Source: Liquidambar formosana
Taxonomy: Eukaryota; Streptophyta; Magnoliopsida; Saxifragales; Altingiaceae
NCBI GenBank assembly: GCA_039720395.1
Contig: CM077832.1
Location: 12,528,966-12,592,965, forward strand
Length of the DNA: 64,000 nt
Direction: 5' to 3'
Positions 44,578 to 57,325 of this stretch are shown piece after piece. Below the pieces are notes generated by a model. That model did not search any database. It was not told where the DNA came from and saw only the letters and a list, made by a program, of their open reading frames with translations. Position numbers and translations under genes: made by a program. Positions within the stretch are counted from its first letter, which is position 1, and every line of letters begins with the position of its first letter.

Positions 44578-47500
44578 TGTGTATGAGCTTTGCTGGATAT
44601 GCTTCTTTTTATTTGGATTCAGTACGTTCTTTTGACATGTTTCTTCACTTTGGCTAGCTCTAAGTCTTTGTGTTTATGCGTTGGTGCTCTCTCTCTCTCT
44701 CAGATTTAGGTGGGAATGCATCAACGAGCTTTATGTTGATATTCGGTTTGCTAGGTGGGGTGATCGGAGTTTGTTCAGTGCTAGCTGGGTTTATGCATAT
44801 TCGTGCATGGCGAAGTGATAGTTTGGCTAGTGCAGCTTCTTTAGCACTCATCTCCTGGGCTATTATTGCTCTTGCTTTTGGGTATTTTCCTCTTTCTCTC
44901 TCCACGCATTTCTTTCACTTTTGTTGTTCCTTCGATCTTTTTTTTTTTTTTTTTTTTTTTTTTTCTGAATAAAAAAGGATTTTGGCCCCAAAAATGAGAA
45001 GAATTAATGTCCATTACCCAAGAATGAGGTGTAGTTTAGGTCCCTCTGTCTGATCTCTTGAGAAAACTAAAATATCACATTTATGGAGGGCACATCATGT
45101 GGTTGATATATTATATATACTACCTACAAAAAGAACATTTTTTTCAGAAAAAGAGCTAGAGAGGGAAAAAAAAAAAAAAAAGAAAAAAGGGCAGAAGAAG
45201 ACAAAATAACAACTCCAATGGACTGCTATATATATGCACTCTTATTGCTTAATTATAACAGCTCCTCCAATCTGTCCATCTCTTAGGGATGCTATAATCT
45301 TACAAATGATGCCACGTCATCACCCCACATTTCAACCAATTATGCCCACACCACTACTCAAATCTTGTGCCATGCAAATTTTAGCTTTTATATCGTTGGA
45401 GCACATGCATCATGCCAAATAATATATAGCATTTGATACTAAAGCATGTTAAAAATAGTAATGGTAATGTCAGAATAGTACATGTCGTAATGGTGAAAGC
45501 TAAAGTCACTGGTTATTTAATGCATACACCTTTGCTTATTCACGTATATATGTGTTAATGGTGAGATTGTAATTAATAAAAAAAATGTAAACCCTTCTTG
45601 TCTTGAAAAAGTAGATGATGTGCGCATTATCAGGTGGATTCTCAGTGGATGCAACGATACTCACATGGGCGGAGCCAAGGGGGGCCTTTGGGGGCACGTG
45701 ACCCCACTGGCTCCACCAAGTTTTATTTATTTATTTTTTTTTGAGAATATTACCATTTGATGATTATTTCTCAACATAATACCAGAAAGAAAAAGATAGT
45801 AGTCATTTTAAAGCATATTTACAGTCAATTTGTAATAAGTTGATAACAATATCCTTTTTTGGTATTAAATTGAAAAATGATTACTAAAAAGTCATTTTTT
45901 CAAAAAAAATGCTTTCCAAAGCTTTTAGTTCCCAATTCCCACTTCACAGAATCATAGCACAGTGCCTCCATTGGAGATAAATCCTAACTCCGCCCCTGGG
46001 TACTCAACCATGCTTGCATGCACACCTTTTACATCCCGAGGACAACAAGTTAGTAATAGCATGATGATTCCTAACTCAAAAAGTTTAGTTAGCTAGCATG
46101 ATGGTTTGTCATTGTAGAAAGTAATAACGGATATGCAACCAGGGATGGACCTATGTTGAGACCAAGGGGGGCCATGACCCTCCCAACTTTTTAGATTCTT
46201 TTGTATATATATTCATTCACATAGTTATATATAGCTATATAAGTATTCAAAATTACACTAAGCCCCCTCATGAAACCAAAAATATTTGAATAGAAAACAA
46301 GGTATATTTGAAGTTGAATTGAGTTACTCAGTTTGCAAATAGAAAATAAATTCTTTTATTTTATGTTATTTTCTCTGCAAGGAAACAATTGATAAGGATT
46401 TTTTTTTTCTTAGCTGCTCCATTCGTTGCTGTGAAGATTAAAAATAAAAAATAAAATGAAAAAAGGAATTTTGTGTGTGTGAGTGTTTTTTTTCTTTTTT
46501 TGTCTTTTTTTTTTGTTTGAATCCTATAAAAATTACAAATTATATGGTTGTTATGAAATTTTAAATCCACTTCTTATTTGGAACAAGCTGATATTCTCAT
46601 TCTTAAATGGTAATAATTTTTGGAACATTCATGCTTTGGCCCCCCTCAAGTTGAAATCCTGGTTCCGTCCCCGTATGCAACCAATGATGACATGTAGATA
46701 TGTGGGTTTTATATACTTATAACAGACACAGGCCCCCCTTCTGCATGTCCATCAGTGCAAAATCAGCCGGTCATGTATGGATTTTCCTCTTTGAAAAGCA
46801 ATTCTCTCTAGTCAAGATCCACGCGAATTGTGTATTTTCCGTGGCAAATTCTCTCTTTTGAGAATTTTTGCCTTTTCAGACAGGTGAGCGTTTCATTTGA
46901 AATTATGAACAATTTTATCAGCAAGCTACATATAACCGCAAAAAGCATATGTTAGAGTAAATATGGAGTAAAATTTAATTTGGTAGGATATTCCCTTTTA
47001 AATAATTAACTTCAATCAATGGAGTCAAATGGTGCTTAAGGTATTCAATTTACATGCATTAATATAATTTTTTTGTACAAATGTTTTCTCAAATGGGACC
47101 CCTCAAAAGGTGTGTCCTAATCATTAAAATACCCCGCCAGGACACTTGGCAAGTAGTGACCAGCCCCAATGCTTTACCATTCAACCTAGATGGCATTTAT
47201 CTTCACAACAAACATGGTTAGTTACGAAAATAATAAAATAAAATCAACATCAATATGTACTTGTCAAGACTCTTAACTGAAATTAATTGGTACAGAAACA
47301 TAAGATAGCTTGATTAAATTACTTGCTTATTTTTTCATGCATTGATTCTTCTTCCTCCTGATTGATTTGTTTTCTGAAAACAGTTTCGTCGTCAAGGAGA
47401 TCATATTAGGAGGACACAGAGGGAAACGCTTGGTAAGAAGATTTTTGTCAACTGTGTCTAGCTTTGGATATTTATGTCTTTGCATGTTTTGATGATTTTT

Positions 47501-47707
47501 AAAAACTGGCGACTTGACTTGCAGCAAACATTGGAAATGTTCATCATAATAGCAACACTGAGTCAATTCATGTATCTAGGCCTTCTGCATGCTGGGGTAT
47601 ATAACAGCAGGTATGGACCCGGCTTTCGCAGCCACGGCAGCAGCGACTATGGTGGCATTGCCATGGGCCATGAACCCCCCAAGACTGGCACTACGGCTGT
47701 TGTCTGA
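44389..47707 (+). CDS. AWPM-19/PM19-like plasma-membrane protein
   Basis: Exons are 44,389-44,524, 44,704-44,881, 47,384-47,432 and 47,525-47,707, with GT-AG junctions in matching phase. They give 181 residues (180 if the second ATG is used). The protein has four hydrophobic helices. Family landmarks are LDKYINGQQNHP, a GGNAST segment, HIRAWRSDSLASAASLALIS, GGHRGKRLQTLE, LYLGLLHAG-like MYLGLLHAGVYNSRYGPGFR and a Gly/His-rich tail ending TAVV. AWPM-19 family members are plasma-membrane proteins linked to ABA, cold and desiccation responses; that role is known for the family, not shown here. A (CT)n tract starts ten bases into intron 1. Intron 2 is 2.5 kb and hosts two hAT-like insertions. Confidence 0.9.
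44531..44574. repeat. (CT)n microsatellite in intron 1 of the AWPM-19 gene
   Basis: About 20 CT units lie a few bases after the donor site. A shorter CT run at 44,687-44,701 forms the pyrimidine tract of the acceptor, so repeat length could affect splicing. Confidence 0.85.
45664..45998. mobile_element. hAT-like non-autonomous element, 335 bp, in AWPM-19 intron 2
   Basis: The ends are CATGGGCGGAGCCAAGG and, inverted, CAGGGGCGGAGTTAGGATT. The flanks GATACTCA (45,656-45,663) and GGTACTCA (45,999-46,006) form an 8-bp duplication with one change, the hAT pattern. It has no coding capacity. Confidence 0.8.
46140..46673. mobile_element. hAT-like non-autonomous element, 534 bp, in AWPM-19 intron 2
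   Basis: The ends are CAGGGATGGACCTATG and, inverted, CGGGGACGGAACCAGG. They are flanked by a perfect 8-bp duplication TATGCAAC (46,132-46,139 and 46,674-46,681). It is related in end sequence to the element at 45,664. Confidence 0.85.
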
Positions 47708-48074
47708 AAGTAGCTAGCTAGAAACTACTTGCCTATATGTGCTGTGTATGTGGATGTGAATGGAAGCATGGAACTTGCAGTGTCTATTTTACTTTTGCAT
47801 CTGTATGGTGGCACGGACATGGGTGGGTTATGCATTTATATCTATATATATATATATATCTATCCAAGACCAGAAGACTTGCCACTTTAATTTTGTTGTT
47901 GTCTGAAGGTAAATTTCTTGCATGTCTGCATCCTGTGCATGTGGGGATGGATGGAGCATTTTATATTTTGTCATAAGAATTGAATTGATGATCGATCCTA
48001 CGCCTTCCTTATAGATCCCATCCTGAAAAGAAGGATTAAAAATACCAAAGCGCTAAGATTCAAGAAAAGGCCCC

Positions 48075-48254
48075 TCACGGGATTACGAGGAGAAAGAGTT
48101 GGAGTGTTTGATAATTGTCGGCTTGTCATGTGCTCATCCTGATCACACTCTAAGGCCATCGATTAAGCAAGCCCTTCAAGTTCTTAATTTTGAGGTTGCA
48201 GTTCTAAATCTTCTAACTAAGATGCCGGTTCCGATGGATCAAGTCCTATGTTAA
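48075..48254 (+). pseudogene. 3' fragment of an L-type lectin receptor kinase gene
   Basis: GATTACGAGGAGAAAGAGTT and the next 165 bp closely match 62,517-62,680 of the intact kinase gene, and the frame stays open (LRPSIKQALQVLNFE..., MPVPMDQV) to a TAA at about 48,252. Only the end of the kinase domain and the tail are present, with no start or catalytic region. It lies 370 bp past the AWPM-19 stop, same strand as the intact gene 14 kb away. Confidence 0.85.
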
Positions 48255-48919
48255 TACTTAGTTCTGGTGAACCTTCAATCGATCACTATCACAGGCATTG
48301 ATGTAGGTCGCTAAATGAAGTTTGCTATGCCAGACCCCCATTTCGTAGGATTGTATATATATTGGTGTTGTGTTGTGGGTTTTTTTTTTTTTTTTTTTTT
48401 TGTGGTGAGTGGTTTGTCTGTCTGTTAGTGTTGTTATTTTTGTTGTAGCATATACCATCACTAAGTCCTGACCCGCACAATTGTATAGAAAATCTATATC
48501 TATGCAAGTGTTATGCGAAGCACCCTTCGTACAATATCTCATGCAGCCCACATCAACAAAAAAGAGATATGTTAAATGAATTGAGGGAGTTTTTGTCCAT
48601 ACTTGAAATGTCACATAAGGTGCTGTATTTTGGTGCTGCACATAAGGTGTTGTACATAATATTTTCATATTATTATTATATAAAATGTGACATGCTTTTT
48701 TGGTCTTCTCTCTCGTTCATTCTCTTTTCTCATTAACTATATAGGACCCTACTTTTTTAATTAACATGACATTTTAACATTGATTCAAGATATTAATTAT
48801 TTAACTCTCACTTATTTAATATTTATTTAAACTCAATGTAAATTAGAAACTCAAGAATTTTGGGGAGGAAATTAAAAATAATAATAATTAAGATATGATA
48901 ATAGTGAGGATAAAAAAAA

Positions 48920-50894
48920 GGGATTTTTGGCCATAGTCCCCTACTATAAGAATTCTTTTACAATAGACCCACAAATAAAATCACTTTTGTGATAACCCAT
49001 TTTCACCCCATAGTGACAAAAATACCCCTCATTTTACTTTCTCAAACAATTTACAATCGTGCCATTTAGGAGACTTTACTATTGTTGTCGACAATTTAGG
49101 GATTCCACTGGCAATGACTTCCATCAGTGATCAAGCTCCGATCTCTTCCATCTCTGACGAAGTGACTGTCGGAGTCATCACAATACTTGTCAGTGAGAAT
49201 CGAACCTAGTAAAAGAGGTACGAATAGGAGAAGAGAAGAAAGGGTCTTCGTCAGGCAATGGAAGATGTCGAGGTGGGCTGTCGGGGCATTCCAACAAGTC
49301 ACCGGCAGTCGTCGAGGCTCCGAAAAAGGTTGCCGATCGTCGATTCTCGGAGAAGACTCGCTGTCGGTGGTCGATTCTCAACTTGACTTTGATACCATGT
49401 TTTATATAGTAATTAGGGGTGTTAATGGTTTAGGTTAAAACCGAAAACCAAACCGAACCAAACCAAACCAATCGGTTTGGTTTGGTTTTTTTGTGCTTAG
49501 GTTTGGTTTTGGTTCTAATTTTAGAAAACCGAATTAAATTGGTTTGGTTTTGGTTTTCATGTTTAAAAAATCAAACCAAACCGAAAAACTGAAAAAACCA
49601 AAAAAATACAATATAAATATATATAATTTTATATATTATATATTAAACTTAGTTTGTAAATTTTCTATTCTAATAAGGGCATAATAGGTAATAGATTGTA
49701 AATTTTCTTAATGTTTTTTCTTTATTAGATTGGCATGTATTAAACTAGCTATTATTGTTGTGTGAGATATTTGCACGTATTAGATTGGAGATTTGAACTT
49801 GGATTGACATTAGTCAATATTTTTCCATTTTGATACAATGTTTAATGTTCTTTTTATTTGCTAATGTAATGATTTTATTAAAAATGTTTTTATTTAGAGT
49901 TTGGCTTGTCATTTTTCTATTTTTAATTATTTGTTGTTATTTGATAGGATAAAACCGAAACCGAACCGAACCAAACCGAAATTTTATGGTTTGGTTTGGT
50001 TTGGTTTTTTTAATAGTATGGTTTGGTTTTGGTTTGAGAAAACAAAAATTGAAGTATAATAGTTTGGTTTAAAATCTACCCTAAAACCGAACCAAACCGA
50101 ACCACGAACACCCCTAATAGTAATAGTTTATTGTTTCCTGTTTTGAAAAAAATATATAGACAATAGTAACAGTTTACTATTGTGTGCTTTGAAAAAATTA
50201 TACACCAAATAGTAATAGTTTATTGTTGTTTTTGAAAAAATATATAGTAACACGGTAACAACTTGCTATTTTACATTATAAAAAAACACTATAACGAATT
50301 GAACTCAAACACCAAGCAACAGTTCCCCAAAAATTGACAAATCTGGAGTTGCATACAAAGACACACATACACATACAAAAAGAAAAAAAGAAAAAAGCCC
50401 AGATCCGGAGTTTGGAGATGAAAAGAAGAAGAAGAAGACGACAACCATGGTGAGGTGGTGGGAGAGAAAGGGAGTTCGGAGAAGGCCGTCGTTGGAGAAG
50501 GTTTGGTCATAGCCTTAATGAAGAGCTGCTGGAGAAGAAGCCATTGTTGATGTCAGAGACGAACGTCCACACCGGAGAAGAGCCTTCACTACTACAGTCG
50601 TCGAAGAGGGGGGCGTTGCTGCTAGCCGTTGGAGGAGAAGATCCATCGACATCAGAGAAGAGCAGTCGTTGTCGCCGTCGTTGCTGGTCGACCTTGATGA
50701 GTTTCCATGGAAACCAAACCCTCAGTTTTAAAATCAATTTATAACCTTTTAAAAGGTAAAGTGGGGATTTTTAAAATTTCTTTTCCTTGCAGCTAATAAA
50801 ACTATTAAACTAAGGGGTTATGGAGTTAAAAATTCTTTTGGTGGGTTTATTGTTAGAAGCAAGTCCCCTATTAGGGGTAATTTCCAATTTCCCC
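48920..50894. mobile_element. Possible larger inverted-repeat element enclosing the hAT at 49,414
   Basis: The two edges carry similar modules in opposite orientation ('CCCCTACTATAAGAATTCTT...CAATAGACCCAC' against the complement of 'GTGGGTTTATTG...CCCCTATTAGGGG'). GC-richer parts with purine bias lie just inside each edge (49,090-49,380 and 50,400-50,720). No target duplication was confirmed (flanks TAAAAAAAA and ATAAAAAGT). It may be a decayed Mutator-like element. Confidence 0.35.
49414..50116. mobile_element. hAT-like element, 703 bp, 8-bp duplication ATAGTAAT
   Basis: The ends are TAGGGGTGTT and AACACCCCTA, flanked by ATAGTAAT at 49,406-49,413 and 50,117-50,124 (perfect). Dense subterminal repeats of 'AAACCGAACCAAACC' and its complement 'GGTTTGGTTTGG' lie at 49,438-49,600 and 49,950-50,105. 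This is a plant hAT signature: multiple short subterminal motifs that could bind transposase. The middle is AT-rich and non-coding. Confidence 0.9.
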
Positions 50895-51866
50895 ATAAAA
50901 AGTTATTGTATTTGAATTAAACCATTGGACTCACAAATCTTTAAAAGGAAAAAAAAAAGGAAGAAATAGTTATTAAGGTATTGTAATATTGAATCCCCAA
51001 TTTAATTTATTTACATACACATAATGTTACTATATAATATTATTGAATAATAATAAAATATTGTATATTAAAAGCACATCGCGCAAGACACCATTTGTTT
51101 TGTGATTATTATTCAGTAATATTATATATTGTATTAAATTAATGAGTATGTAGATTTAATATTACTCTCTCTATCCCACAATTTGTCCATTTTGAAAAAT
51201 CAAATCATAAATATTTTGAACTTTGCTATATTATCCTTTCATATTTTTTAGGGTGTGTGATAGAATGGCCCACAAGACCAGCTGTTATGGTATTTCAAAT
51301 GGAAGTTCCAGGTACAGAAGTTTCCTTTCTGTTTTGAAGTATCTTTGTCTCACAAGTCCAATATATGTTCGAGGCACTTCTGCCTTTCTATTACTCCGTA
51401 TCATTGCTAAATTTAGTTCAAAGCTTTCTTGTAAATTAAAATTTGGTTCTTTAGATTCGTATATTATTGTTCATTTCAATCTACTAATGGGTGGCCTATG
51501 TACGTGCAATGTGAAGTACTGATGTTGATGAAACTAAAGCCCACAAAAGGCAACAGCCACAGGATTTTGACAGAAGCCTTTATTGTTCATAATTACGGTG
51601 GTGGGTGCCGCAGTTCTTTTGAACGTGTTGGCTACTTATTTGTTGCTTCAAGTGATAAAGTAATGTAAAATCCTATTTGATTGCTTCAGTATGCTTAGAA
51701 ATCATCATGGTTGATTGTACAATTCAAAGTCAATTATCCAAGATATGAATTTCTAGCCCCAATTGACATCCACCATTCCATTGCTTTAAATTTGGTTTTT
51801 GTTTTTGTTTTTTGTTTTTTGTTTTTTGTTTTTTGTTTTTTTTTTTTTTGTCCCCTTCAGTTTCTT
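50895..51866. other. Spacer, nothing recognised
   Basis: AT-rich sequence without supportable genes. A (TTTTTTG)n-type run occupies about 51,796-51,850, just before the copia element. Confidence 0.45.
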
Positions 51867-51871
51867 GATTG

Positions 51872-52800
51872 TGTTGGAAAATAATAGAGATGCTACTGTA
51901 TAAAATGAAACTAGCTAGTACAAGAATTACAGAAATACAAACAGTCTCGGTTGAGGCATGTATAAGGCATTGTCTTTAGGAGTAGTTCCGCCTCTCTGAG
52001 TATTCAACTCGGTGCAGTAGTTCACAGTGATCTACCTTCCAGGATTCAACAACCGGGCTCCCACAAGCATGCACTCGCAAGTGTAGGAGTAAAACGAAGA
52101 ACTCAGAATGGTCCTAACTCTAAAAAAAAAAATTGCAGAAGAAAGAAAATAGAGAGAAGAAGAGAAGAGACGATTGCTCTTTGGTGTATTTTCTGTTGAA
52201 TGAGAGGCTAGTTTATATAGGCTTTAGAAATTAGTTACAGGCCTCAAAATAAATTCCAACAGTAAACAAATATAAATACAAAATTAAATTTCCAATAGTC
52301 AAAAAATATAAATACGAAAATTCAATAGGTTTAAATCAACTCAACAGTCAAAAAATAATTAAATTCAAATAAAACAATTAGCTGATTTAATTAGAACAAT
52401 CCTGGTATAAAAACGGGTCACTGAACTGGGTCATGGATAACCTAGTATCCAAAAACCAAAGTAGCAAATTGCGGGTCAATCCCGCCCGTACACGTGAAGC
52501 CAATTTTTGGGATTTGCACCCCCCTACGCACACATCGTACGCTCACGACGCACCTGACTAAGTCAATTTTTAGACCCCAATCCTACAAATCACTCGATTG
52601 GGCTCCATCTCATACGTACGTGGGGACTCCCTACATCCCACTACATAGTACCATATACAACAAGTGCAATACTATATAAACCCACTAAAACTCTTTTACT
52701 TTTTCAATGTGGAACAAGGTGTTATCACACTCAAGTAGAAAACACTTTTAAGAAGACCTTTGGATTTTTGAAATACTTATTTTATACTTAAAATACAACA
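51872..52800 (-). repeat. LTR of the copia element (3' LTR in its own orientation)
   Basis: 929 bp, with short TGTTG...CAACA ends that are inverted. The adjacent internal sequence at 52,801 reads, on the minus strand, as a purine run (ATGTGGGGAT), a fit for a polypurine tract. Confidence 0.92.
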
Positions 52801-53750
52801 ATCCCCACATATTTCAAAAACACAAAAAAGAAAGAAAGGAGCGTGAGAACTTAATGCATCAGTTATGGTGTCTTTTGGACTATGAACCAAACCTAGGATA
52901 TATTAGCAGTGACCCACAGAAACCTGGTGAAATATAAAATTTCTATGGACCAAAATTCCTTAGATTGAATCAGTCGACTTACAATCCACATACAATTCTC
53001 AAAATCTGAGTTCTTCTGATCTGGGTGGCACGAATAAGCCATGTGCCATACCTGGAAATTCATGAATGCTTAAGAGAACCTACCCAAGTTCTTATAGGAA
53101 GCGGTCCCACTTCCACACCCATATAGGTGGATCCATCAAGTGTGTACTACAGCTAAACACACCACCCAACAAGGACTATGGAATCCATTAAGAGTTAAAA
53201 CTCAACCTTTAAATGTTGCAGTTTGCACTATCTACACCATAGTTAGGAAGGGACTCTCAAAATATTATAAATTGATAGTGCACTCTAAGCCAACCAGTGA
53301 CTTGTTGTTACCCATATAAATCTAATTCCTGAGATCTCCATTACATAGGTTGGGTTACCATCACTGTTGACCCTTTGTTATAGGCATTAGTCCCATTCCC
53401 CTCGATGTATTACTCACTAGATTTCTACGCAGCGGTTTTGTCAGAGGATCGGCCAAATTCAACTCTGACCTCACAAAGTCAAGGGATATAACCCCATCAC
53501 TAAACAATTGCCTCACTATATTATGTCTTAGGCGTATATGCCTACTCGTCCCATTATAAGATTTGCCCTTAGCTTTGGCTATAGCAGCCTAGCTATCACA
53601 ATGTAGAGACACAGATGGAGTTGGTCTCATTCAAATGGGAATATCTGCTAAGAGGATTCTAAGCCACTCAGCCTCTGTACCTGCCTTCTCTAAGGCAATG
53701 AACTCGGACTCCATAGTAGACCGAGCTGTGCATGTTTGTTTGGTAGATTT

Positions 53751-54017
53751 CTAAGATATTGCACCTCCACCAAGTGTAAACACGTAACCGCTAATAGATT
53801 TTGTCTCATTTGAATCAGAAATCCAGTTAGTATCACAGTACCCTTCTAATACAGAAGGAAAACCATTATAAAATAGCGCATAATCAATAGTTCCTTTCAA
53901 ATATCGAAGTACTCTATACAAAGCAGTCCAATGATCACTATTAGGATTATGAGTATATCTACTCAATCTACTAACAACATATGCAATATCAAGTCGAGTA
54001 CAATTCATCAAATACAT
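53751..54017 (-). pseudogene. copia RNase H region, truncated
   Basis: RPDI-like '[15 protein letters not shown]', '[12 protein letters not shown]', '[10 protein letters not shown]' and '[16 protein letters not shown]' mark the copia RNase H domain. The frame is interrupted on both sides, and only decayed matches continue toward 53,400. Confidence 0.88.
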
Positions 54018-54139
54018 TAAACTACCAATTATTTGAGCGTACTCAGATTATGAGACACTATCTTCTTTATTTTTCTTTAAATGAGAATTAACATCATAAA
54101 GTGTAGATATAGATTTACAATCAAAGTATCCAAACTTCT

Positions 54140-56159
54140 TTAAAAGTTTTCTACATAATGTTCTTGTGAAAGAAAAATACCCTCAGTAGTTTTAATTATT
54201 TTTATTCCAAGAATAAAATCTGCCGCACCCATATCTTTCATATCAAATTGAGAAAGAAAATTTTTAGTCTCTTTAACAATATCTAGACTACTAGTTCCCA
54301 TGATCAACATGTCATTAACGTACAAGCAAGTAATAACACAAGAATTATCATCAAATTTGCTATAAATACATTTATCAGAATCATTAATTAGATATCCATT
54401 AGATATCATAGCATTATCAAATTTCTCATGCCACTGTTTCAGTGCTTGTTTAAGAACATACAAAGATTTAACTAGTATACAAAATTTATGCTCATTACCA
54501 GGGACAACATAACCCTTAGGTTGGTTCATATATATTTCCTCTTCTAAGTCTCCATTTAAAAATGCAGTTTTAACATCCATTTGATGAATAATCAATTTAT
54601 TTATAGAAGCTAATGCAATTAAAATTCTTATAGAGGAAATTCTAGTCACAGGAGCAAATGTATCAAAATAATCTATACCTTTCTTTTGAGTATAACCTTT
54701 AGCAACCAACCAAGCTTTAAATTTATCAATTGACCCATCAAATTTTAATTTCTTTTTAAAAATCCATTTGCAACCAATAGTTTTAGAACCCGGAGGTAAA
54801 TTAACCGATTCCCATGTATGATCAGACATAATTGATTCAATTTCACTATCAATTGCATTTTTCTAAAAATTTGAATCAGGAGAAGTTACAACCTCATTAT
54901 AAGTTTGTGGGTCATTACCAACAAGAAAAGTATAAAAATCATCTCCAAAATTGGTTTCTTTTCTTACTCTTTTACTCATTCTAAATTCAATTTCAATATT
55001 ATCATTAGACTCCTTTTCAATTTCACTTTGAGGTTCACAAATTATTTTTTCACCTTTAGATTTTAAAGGAAAAATATTTTCAAAGAAATCTGCATTTTTA
55101 GTTTCCACAATTGTGTTTGGTTCCATAATATTATTTTCACTTTTAATTACCAAGAACCTATATGCAGCGCTATTATGAGTATAACCAATTAAAATACCAT
55201 CAAAAGTTTTAGAGCTAATTTTTCTCTTTTTAGGTTCTGGTAATAATACCTTAGCTAAACACTCCTACACTTTTAAATATTTTAAATCAAATGCATGTCC
55301 TTTCCAAAGTTCATAAGGTGTTATTCCAGTTTTCTTATAAGGTACCCTATTTTGTACATGACATGCAGAAAGAATAGCTTCCCCCCACAAATTAAGTGGT
55401 GCCCCAGAACTAATTAACATAGCATTCATCATTTCTTTTAAAGTTCTATTTTTTCTTTTAGCTACTCCATTAGATTCAGGTGAATATGGAGGAGTTACTT
55501 CATGTATTATACCATGTTCTTCACAAAATCATTAAGGGGTTTATATTCATATTCTCCTCCTCTGTCAGATCTAAGTCTTTTAATCTTTTTATTCAATTGA
55601 TTTTCAACTTCTGCTTTATATTTAAAGAACATTTCAGTAGCTTCATCTTTTGTTCTTAATAAATAAATTTTTGTATACCTTGAATAATCATTTACAAAAG
55701 TTATGTAATATTTCTTTCCACCTCTTGTTAATGTGCTTTTCAAATCTCCAATGTCACTGTGAATTAATTCTAGAAGTTCAGCTGCCCTATCAATTGATTT
55801 ACAAGATTTTTTAGTTAACTTTGATTCTACACATACCTCACATTTTTGATATTTTTTATTGATATATTATGAAGTAAACCAAGTTCTTTCATTTTCTTAA
55901 TATAAGAAAAATTCACATGACCTAGTCTAGCATGCCATAAATCAATAGAATCAATCAAGTAAGCAAAAGAAGATGCATTTTCATTCATGATTTTAAGTAC
56001 ATTCAAAAGAAACAGACCTTGGTTACAATAACCTTTCCCAACAAACATACCATTCTTAGTCATAATGATCTTGTCAGATTCAAAAGATACCTTAACTTCA
56101 ACCTTACCCAGCATAGAAAACGATACCAAGTTGTAGCGAATGTTTAGAACATGGAGCAC
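54140..56159 (-). pseudogene. copia integrase and reverse transcriptase region, broken
   Basis: Pieces in order are the pre-integrase zinc-binding part (LWHARLGHVNFSYIKKM, 56,159-55,827), integrase core (TFVNDYSRYTKIYLL and RSDRGGEY, 55,743-55,507), a linker (55,153-54,863) and reverse transcriptase (54,829-54,140; DVKTAFLNGDLEEEIYMNQP). The catalytic YVDD is read as YVND. Stops and frame changes separate all pieces. Confidence 0.9.
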
Positions 56160-56160
56160 A

Positions 56161-57307
56161 TCACTCAGTGAAAGGACTTTCCCAGAAGTCAGTTTGAGAA
56201 GAACCTTCCCTTTTTCCTACAACTGGCGAGGGCCTCGAATCGCCCATAAATACTTGTTCCTCGCCCTCCCTCATAGGAGTGTAGGAAACAAAAGCATTTT
56301 TGTCACCACAGATATGCTTGGTAGCCCTAGAGTCTACCACCCATTCCTTTACATTTGCAACCATGTTCACCTCAGTGACAACTGCAACAATGATATCATC
56401 CGCCTCTGCCAAATTAACAGTTGTACATGCAGGAGAATGATTCGCCTTCCTGTACCTGCACTCGAGAGCATGGTGTCCTGGTTTCCCACAAACATAACAA
56501 TTACCCTTTTTCTTGAAGGTGGGTTGAAATTTTTTATTCTGACTAGGTCTAAAATTCTGATTTTTCTTATGGTCTTGGTTTGGCCTATTATTCCAGTTCG
56601 TCTTGTGATTCTTATTATTAGTCCTCCTATTATTATTAAGTCTATTAGGTCCATCAACCAAATTAACCTTAGAAGTAAATTCCTTAGTTTTTTCAATCTT
56701 GTCTCTAATCCTATTCTTTTCTTCAATGCGAATGTGAACAATCACATCCTCAAGACTCATGTGTTTCCTCTTATGTTTCAAATTATTTTTGTAGTCTTTC
56801 CAAGAGTAAGGAACTTTTTCAATAAGAAATCCTGCCAGGAAAGACTCTTGCAATTCTATCTCTTCATTTTTAAGGTCACCCACTAGGACATAGTAGTCAT
56901 GGATTTGAGATGATACATCTCTATCTTCAATCATTTGAAAATTAGCAAAAAAATTTTCCTATAGCATATTTTTTATTACTAGCATCTTCTAAAACATATT
57001 TCTTATGCAGACTATCCCAAATATCCTTAGTAGTATTATAGGAATAATAGATATTATAAATTTCATTAGACAAAGTGCTAAGAATAGTGTGCCTACATAC
57101 CTTATTACCATTTTCCCATTTTTTCAATTCCTCACCATAATTTTCAGAACATTCCTTTGGTTTGGAACCTATCAGAATGTGGGTCAAGTTCACCATGTCC
57201 AGAGCAGAATAAACACGCTCTTGCCAGCGCTTAAGGAACGTGCCATTGAAGTGCTTGATCTTAGAAACATCATACAGAATCTTAGCAGTTATAGTAGCAG
57301 CATCCAT
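56161..57307 (-). pseudogene. copia gag and protease region, broken
   Basis: The first open piece (57,307-56,942) carries gag N-terminal features (KRWQERVYSALD, DIWDSLHKKY). A break near 56,940 is followed by the rest of gag (56,934-56,161) with a CCHC zinc knuckle (CYVCGKPGHHALEC). Near the end is the protease-like WVVDSRATKHICG, where the expected DSG is DSR. A further stop precedes the integrase part. Confidence 0.9.
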
Positions 57308-57325
57308 GAGAACTACTCTTAAGAT

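Noticed and set aside
56140..56886. 248-codon plus-strand ORF
   Set aside because: It is the complement of the copia gag/protease region on the minus strand, whose zinc knuckle and motifs identify the true coding strand.
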